This document shows positions 59,660 through 64,000 of a DNA stretch of 64,000 nt, piece after piece. The DNA comes from Calamus simplicifolius (taxonomy: Eukaryota > Streptophyta > Magnoliopsida > Arecales > Arecaceae), in assembly GCA_900491605.1 (NCBI GenBank), contig UESW01004417.1, positions 169,363-233,362 on the forward strand, written 5' to 3'. How positions within the stretch are numbered: the stretch's first letter is position 1; every line of letters begins with the position of its first letter. The notes beneath the pieces are model-generated. The model was not told the origin of the DNA and ran no database searches. It worked only from the letters and a program-made list of their open reading frames with translations. A program made the position numbers and the translations under genes.

Positions 59660-62600
59660 CTGCTCACAGACAGACGTTGGAGATGGGAACCTCGAAAATA
59701 AATCCTCAATACAGTAAATTGAGAAACCAAATGAATGTACCAAGCTTTTAGTAACAGATAACAAAGGCAACGACCATACTCCAACATAATGCAGGATTTA
59801 ATTTAATATTAAAATGTGCAAGCATAACGGAGAAATCTTCTCCTGTCAGTTTATGTCAGTTCCAATGCCTTGTTTACTAACTCTTCCTGGCAAGGGACAC
59901 ATCACTCAATCAAAATTTCATCAAACCCTTCTCATGAATTTCAGCTAGGCAAAAGTTAGCAACCAAAGTTACTCAGTAGTCAGGACATGATTCAATTAAT
60001 AATATCATCTCAATCAATCATCCATCACATTCTAATCCTTGACAATCTTTATGCAGGTTATGTCAACCACACTTCCACCCAAGCATTCTTATCTCTACTA
60101 CACCTATTCTATGTGTCCAGAGCCCTTGGACCTCTTTTTATCACCTCAACAATAACAGTACTGGAAAATTTCTTTTATCACAAATTTGAATGTTCAGTGA
60201 TCATAGTATACAGCAATCACATGGCAATCTAAAAGATCATCTTAATTTCAACAATGCCAATGAACATGCCCCTCAATATCTATTGAATAATAGACTGGTC
60301 ATTGGTAGTATTTCTTGGCCATTAATTATGACAAAAACCTTGTTTTATTTACATTCCCAAAACTGTCCACAGACTCAATGTTGGTTCAACAGAACTTAAG
60401 TTTTCCCCATAAGTTCAAGTATCTCTTCCATCTGTAAAATGCTGCAAAATTCTATTTACTGGCGTCCTCCACATTATAATGGTTCACTTAGCACAAGAGC
60501 TTATGGATGACACTCGACACAAGTGCACCATTATAGCAATGCATCAGTCTCCTGTAGTTCCTTCATGTTTCATTGATATCTTAACATGCATGCATGTGGC
60601 ACATGACTGTGAAATCTTTATCAAATAGTTTTTAAGAAGCATGAACTAAAGCCAAATAGCATTTAAAAAATTGAATGAAAGATTGTGCAGTTATATGTAC
60701 TATTTATTAAATCCCTTAAGGTTCCCCACTGACAGAACCATAGCTCAGACCATAGAGTCACATGTAGCTAGGAACTACTTAGTTATTAAGGTAGACAGCA
60801 AGAGATTGAATGTCAATCATCCTAACTCCCTCCTAGAAAGGTTTGCTCAGGGTCCATGTAATAAAGGCAGATAGTCTGTCACAGTGGAAGGTCATCGATA
60901 TTCAGTCTATCTTAACTAATTCCCCACACAATATTTCTAAGTGAATGTGCTGACGAGATTGTATTCCAAACCACAAGGGTCATGGTCACGAAGACTGAAT
61001 CTATTGGAAAAGAGGTCTGATGGAAAGGTGCACTGATAAAGTTTCAAGCTTAAATATTTGAAGGGCTAAAAAACATGGATTTCCCTATTTGATCTTGCAT
61101 CAAACTTTGTTGCGGAAACTTGCTCATAACAAATTTGCATTGCAAATAAAATGCACAACATGGGCCTCAGTGATGTACGTTTCAGTACATGTGACATTTA
61201 TTGGAAAACAATATAGATGAAATGGATAGATCATAGGACCCAATGGACCTTGCATAAGTATTTTAAAGATTTGGTTGGAGGTTATCGTTGGGTTAGGTGT
61301 TTGATCCTGAAATAACCAATAAACTGGAAAGAAAGACTCACCTTTGCATATTTTTCACCATTGCATATTTTCATGGCCATAAGAGAAATCTGGAAAATTA
61401 TAAATAGTGAAGTCATTGATATTAAGATATACATACATATTTTTTTTGGAGTATTAATGGTATCTACATAACATGGACTTGGATATGAAGGTGCATGTAT
61501 AAGCATTGGATCCTTGTAATCTTAAGAACATAATCATACTCAAATACTCATAACATGGTTAAGAATTAGGTGTAGTTGCTCTGGGTGAAACCAAAAGGGC
61601 CATGAAACACAAAATGGTGTTACTAACAAGATTCTTTGAAATGATAGGGAAAAAATAATACATTTTCATTTTGTTAAATACATAACTGAAAGATGATGAA
61701 GATGGTGTTAGAGAAAGAACGCTATGGATTCTCAAAGGGTTAACTTATTACATTCGAATGTAATGATATTTTATCCTAAAAACTTATTTTGCATATTATT
61801 TAAATACTTATTTTCTATTTAATTTGGTGGAGTTCCTTGCCCTTTACAACCTTTGAAAATTTTGTTTGTTTAATTATAACAACCAAAATGATGACACCTC
61901 CTAATGATGCCTGAAACCTTGATGGGCCAAACTTAGGCTTAAAATTTGAAATATGGCAGGTGGCCTGATTTGAGGTCTGCTAGCCCAAGATTTTGGTCAG
62001 GATCAAGCAAGGTATCATTGGAACTTAGTTTAGACTAGGTTGTGCTTGAGCCTAAGACTTACCCTCAATTTTCAACCTTGGATGAAGATCAAGGCTGGCC
62101 CAAACTAGCCCCTTGAAACCCTGGTCTTTTTATCTCTTTCTAGTCTAACATGTCATTTGCAACATTCTTGAAAACAAAGATTAATCTATATATTGGAGTT
62201 TACTTATCAACGGACTTTACTCATCAATCATAATTTTGCCAACCGCCACCAGATACCACTCGGTGCCAAGTCCTTTTAAAATGGAAATCCTTCAACTCTT
62301 TGCTTGTTACAGCAATAGAACTTATTTTTAGCTGTGACTCCTTTTATTCAACCATGTCACCTAAACTTGAGAGCTCCCGCCCCAAATGTCATCTTTAGTA
62401 TATGTTATGCATGTCCAGGCCATTCTGTATGAGGCTCTGCTACAGTATACTTCTCTGATGTTGCTCTAACATAATTTCACATGCATATTTAAAACCATAG
62501 CCATCTTGGTTTTACTACAAATTGACTTCAACATTATCCTAGCTCATGAGCAATTCAGGTCCATTCCACAGTGGAATCATTTTTTCCATTGCAGGAATAC

Positions 62601-63307
62601 ATGGCGAGGCCATTTGAGTGTAAGTCATTACCGCATTGTAATGCAACATATGAACAACCTTAGCTACATCATGGACAAACACAAATCTAGAGTCCAACAT
62701 ATCATACTTGGGCCTGCAACAACAATAAAGTCTACACAAAAAAAGTGGAGTTCAACCACACCCTTTTATGTATATTTCTCAAGGCACATTCCACATCTAA
62801 GTTCTTGATCTATATAAAATATCTATTAGTTTATAGGCTTAAGTTTTCCCTTAAAGACAAGATAGAAAATTATAGTTTAGAAAAACTATAGAGAAACACT
62901 TCTAGTTCACCTGTGCTTCCCTAGTCCTATGCTTTATAATCCACCTGTCACTCATTTAGTGTGATGAAACATAGGCCATGGACCGCAAATCATCCATAAG
63001 TATTTTTGCAACTTAAATATAGCTGCATCTTACCCTTCAGATTCTGCCAAAGTTGCAGGCAAACACTCTATTCCGTCCAACTTAGTTATAGCCCCTTTAT
63101 TCTCTTAATTGTTTTGTTTCATAATTACTGGTTTAACATTCACCCACTCTTAATTTCACCACATAATGATATCACCATCAATAGTCTCCCTTTGGCGTCT
63201 CCAAAAATTAGTTTTTACTGCATCCATCATAAGTGCAAAAAGAGCATGGCTGTAAGCTATGCCTGGTTTGGGCTAACTTGATCATAACTCTAGAGTGTAA
63301 TATAAAC
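59660..63307. other. Probable introns of the minus-strand gene, or intergenic
   Basis: No recognisable exon or RNA gene. If the gene ending at 59396 is real, at least one more exon must lie here or to the right of the window. Sequence is AT-rich without strong repeats. Confidence 0.35.
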
Positions 63308-63747
63308 AATGTTTTGAAATCGGATCAGACAACAAACCGGCTTGGCATTTGGGAAATGGGCCAATCAGTTCGATCGAATAAACCGGTTTGATTGAACTGG
63401 ATGATGTCATAATAAATTTTTAATTTAATAATATAGAAATAATAAAATATAAATATCAAACTATAGAAAAATATTTTTAAAACTATAGATGTGTTATTTT
63501 CGGATGCAAACCGAAGTGAAAAATTAAAAATCCAAAAAAACCCAAACCTAATTTTATTTATCAAAACCAAAAGTCTAAAAACTAGGGTTGGACTGGCTCT
63601 TCAGAACCCGACTGGTTGAATGAATTTTTCGGTTTTCATCGGGTCATATAAAAGTTAACTTTAATAATAAAATGAGACCGGACCAATGACCGGTTCCCGG
63701 TTGAACCTGTTCGTCCGGTCAATCCGATCCCGTTTTCAAAACCATGA
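63308..63747. mobile_element. Small inverted-repeat element, about 440 bp
   Basis: The left end AATGTTTTGAAATCGGATC matches the reverse complement of the right end (CATGGTTTTGAAAACGGGAT). Just inside are CCGG(C/T)T...CCGGTTTGATTGAACTGG and GACCGGTTCCCGGTTGAACC, a palindromic CCGGTTnAACC-rich style. Non-coding. Ends resemble those of 31622-31829. Confidence 0.6.
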
Positions 63748-64000
63748 ATATAAATAGTTCAAATACCTGACTTGGCCTTCACATATGACACTAATATTGC
63801 CATTCCATCAACTCAATATCTCTTTCCTCCTTATTTTTCTTTAATCATCCCACACAACACCCAAACAAATTCTAACCAGATCAATAAAAACCTAATGCAG
63901 GGTTTCCATTTTCTTTTCGTATTGCTTCTCTTTAAATCCCAGAACTAGTCGTGATGTGAAACTTAATATGGCCAAATACTTATATTACCTTCTCATTCCT
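63748..64000. other. Intergenic, no gene seen
   Basis: AT-rich sequence to the window edge. No feature is supported. Confidence 0.4.

Noticed and set aside
62632..62713. Minus-strand candidate exon with TTGCAG| and |GTAATG borders (PKYDMLDSRFVFVHDVAKVV)
   Set aside because: 27 codons with splice-like borders can arise by chance. Its phase (0 at the end) does not fit the exon at 59542-59659, which needs two bases carried in, and no neighbour exon was found.
1..64000. CRISPR arrays, operons or prokaryotic features
   Set aside because: None present. The tandem repeats found are transposon or microsatellite repeats, and the genes are intron-split plant nuclear genes.

Overview
The window is plant nuclear DNA. 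It holds intron-rich protein genes with GT-AG introns, a Pol II-type spliceosomal snRNA gene with plant promoter elements, a nuclear tRNA gene, and many plant transposon families (Ty1/copia, Ty3/gypsy-like, L1-type LINE, CACTA/En-Spm, small inverted-repeat elements). The very GC-rich first exon of the gene at 43.4 kb, followed by AT-rich later exons, and the large repeat-filled introns suggest a monocot. A palm-like genome is a guess, not shown by the sequence.

Layout. 1-10 kb is gene-free and AT-rich: a copia relic (1697-1810), two CACTA 3' ends (2137-2665 and 3780-4639), degenerate telomere-like and AACCCGA repeats (6.5-7.15 kb) and a possible inverted-repeat element (7.19-9.62 kb). 10.1-12.1 kb is a decayed LINE 3' end lying between inverted purine/pyrimidine-rich arms. 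14262-19642 is a complete but dead copia element with LTRs, a 5-bp target duplication and stop-ridden gag-pol. 21560-34736 is a nine-exon cyclin C gene. 36226-36480 is a complete-looking U4 snRNA gene. 38144-43038 is a minus-strand, gag-only LTR element whose internal region is mostly a 1.5-kb minisatellite. 43364-54109 is a seven-exon DUF155 gene (RETARDED ROOT GROWTH / RMD1 family, probably mitochondrial). 57603-57675 is a minus-strand tRNA-Lys(UUU). 59396-59659 holds the last two exons of a minus-strand gene with a probable one-base frameshift. The rest is intergenic or intronic.

The genes do not form a pathway. Cyclin C acts in the Mediator kinase module, U4 and tRNA-Lys are housekeeping RNAs, and the DUF155 protein is probably an organelle membrane protein. 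The least expected signal is in the copia element. The canonical tRNA-Met primer site is missing. At that position, one base after the 5' LTR, lies a 15-base word exactly complementary to a word inside the same LTR, which is the geometry expected for self-primed reverse transcription.
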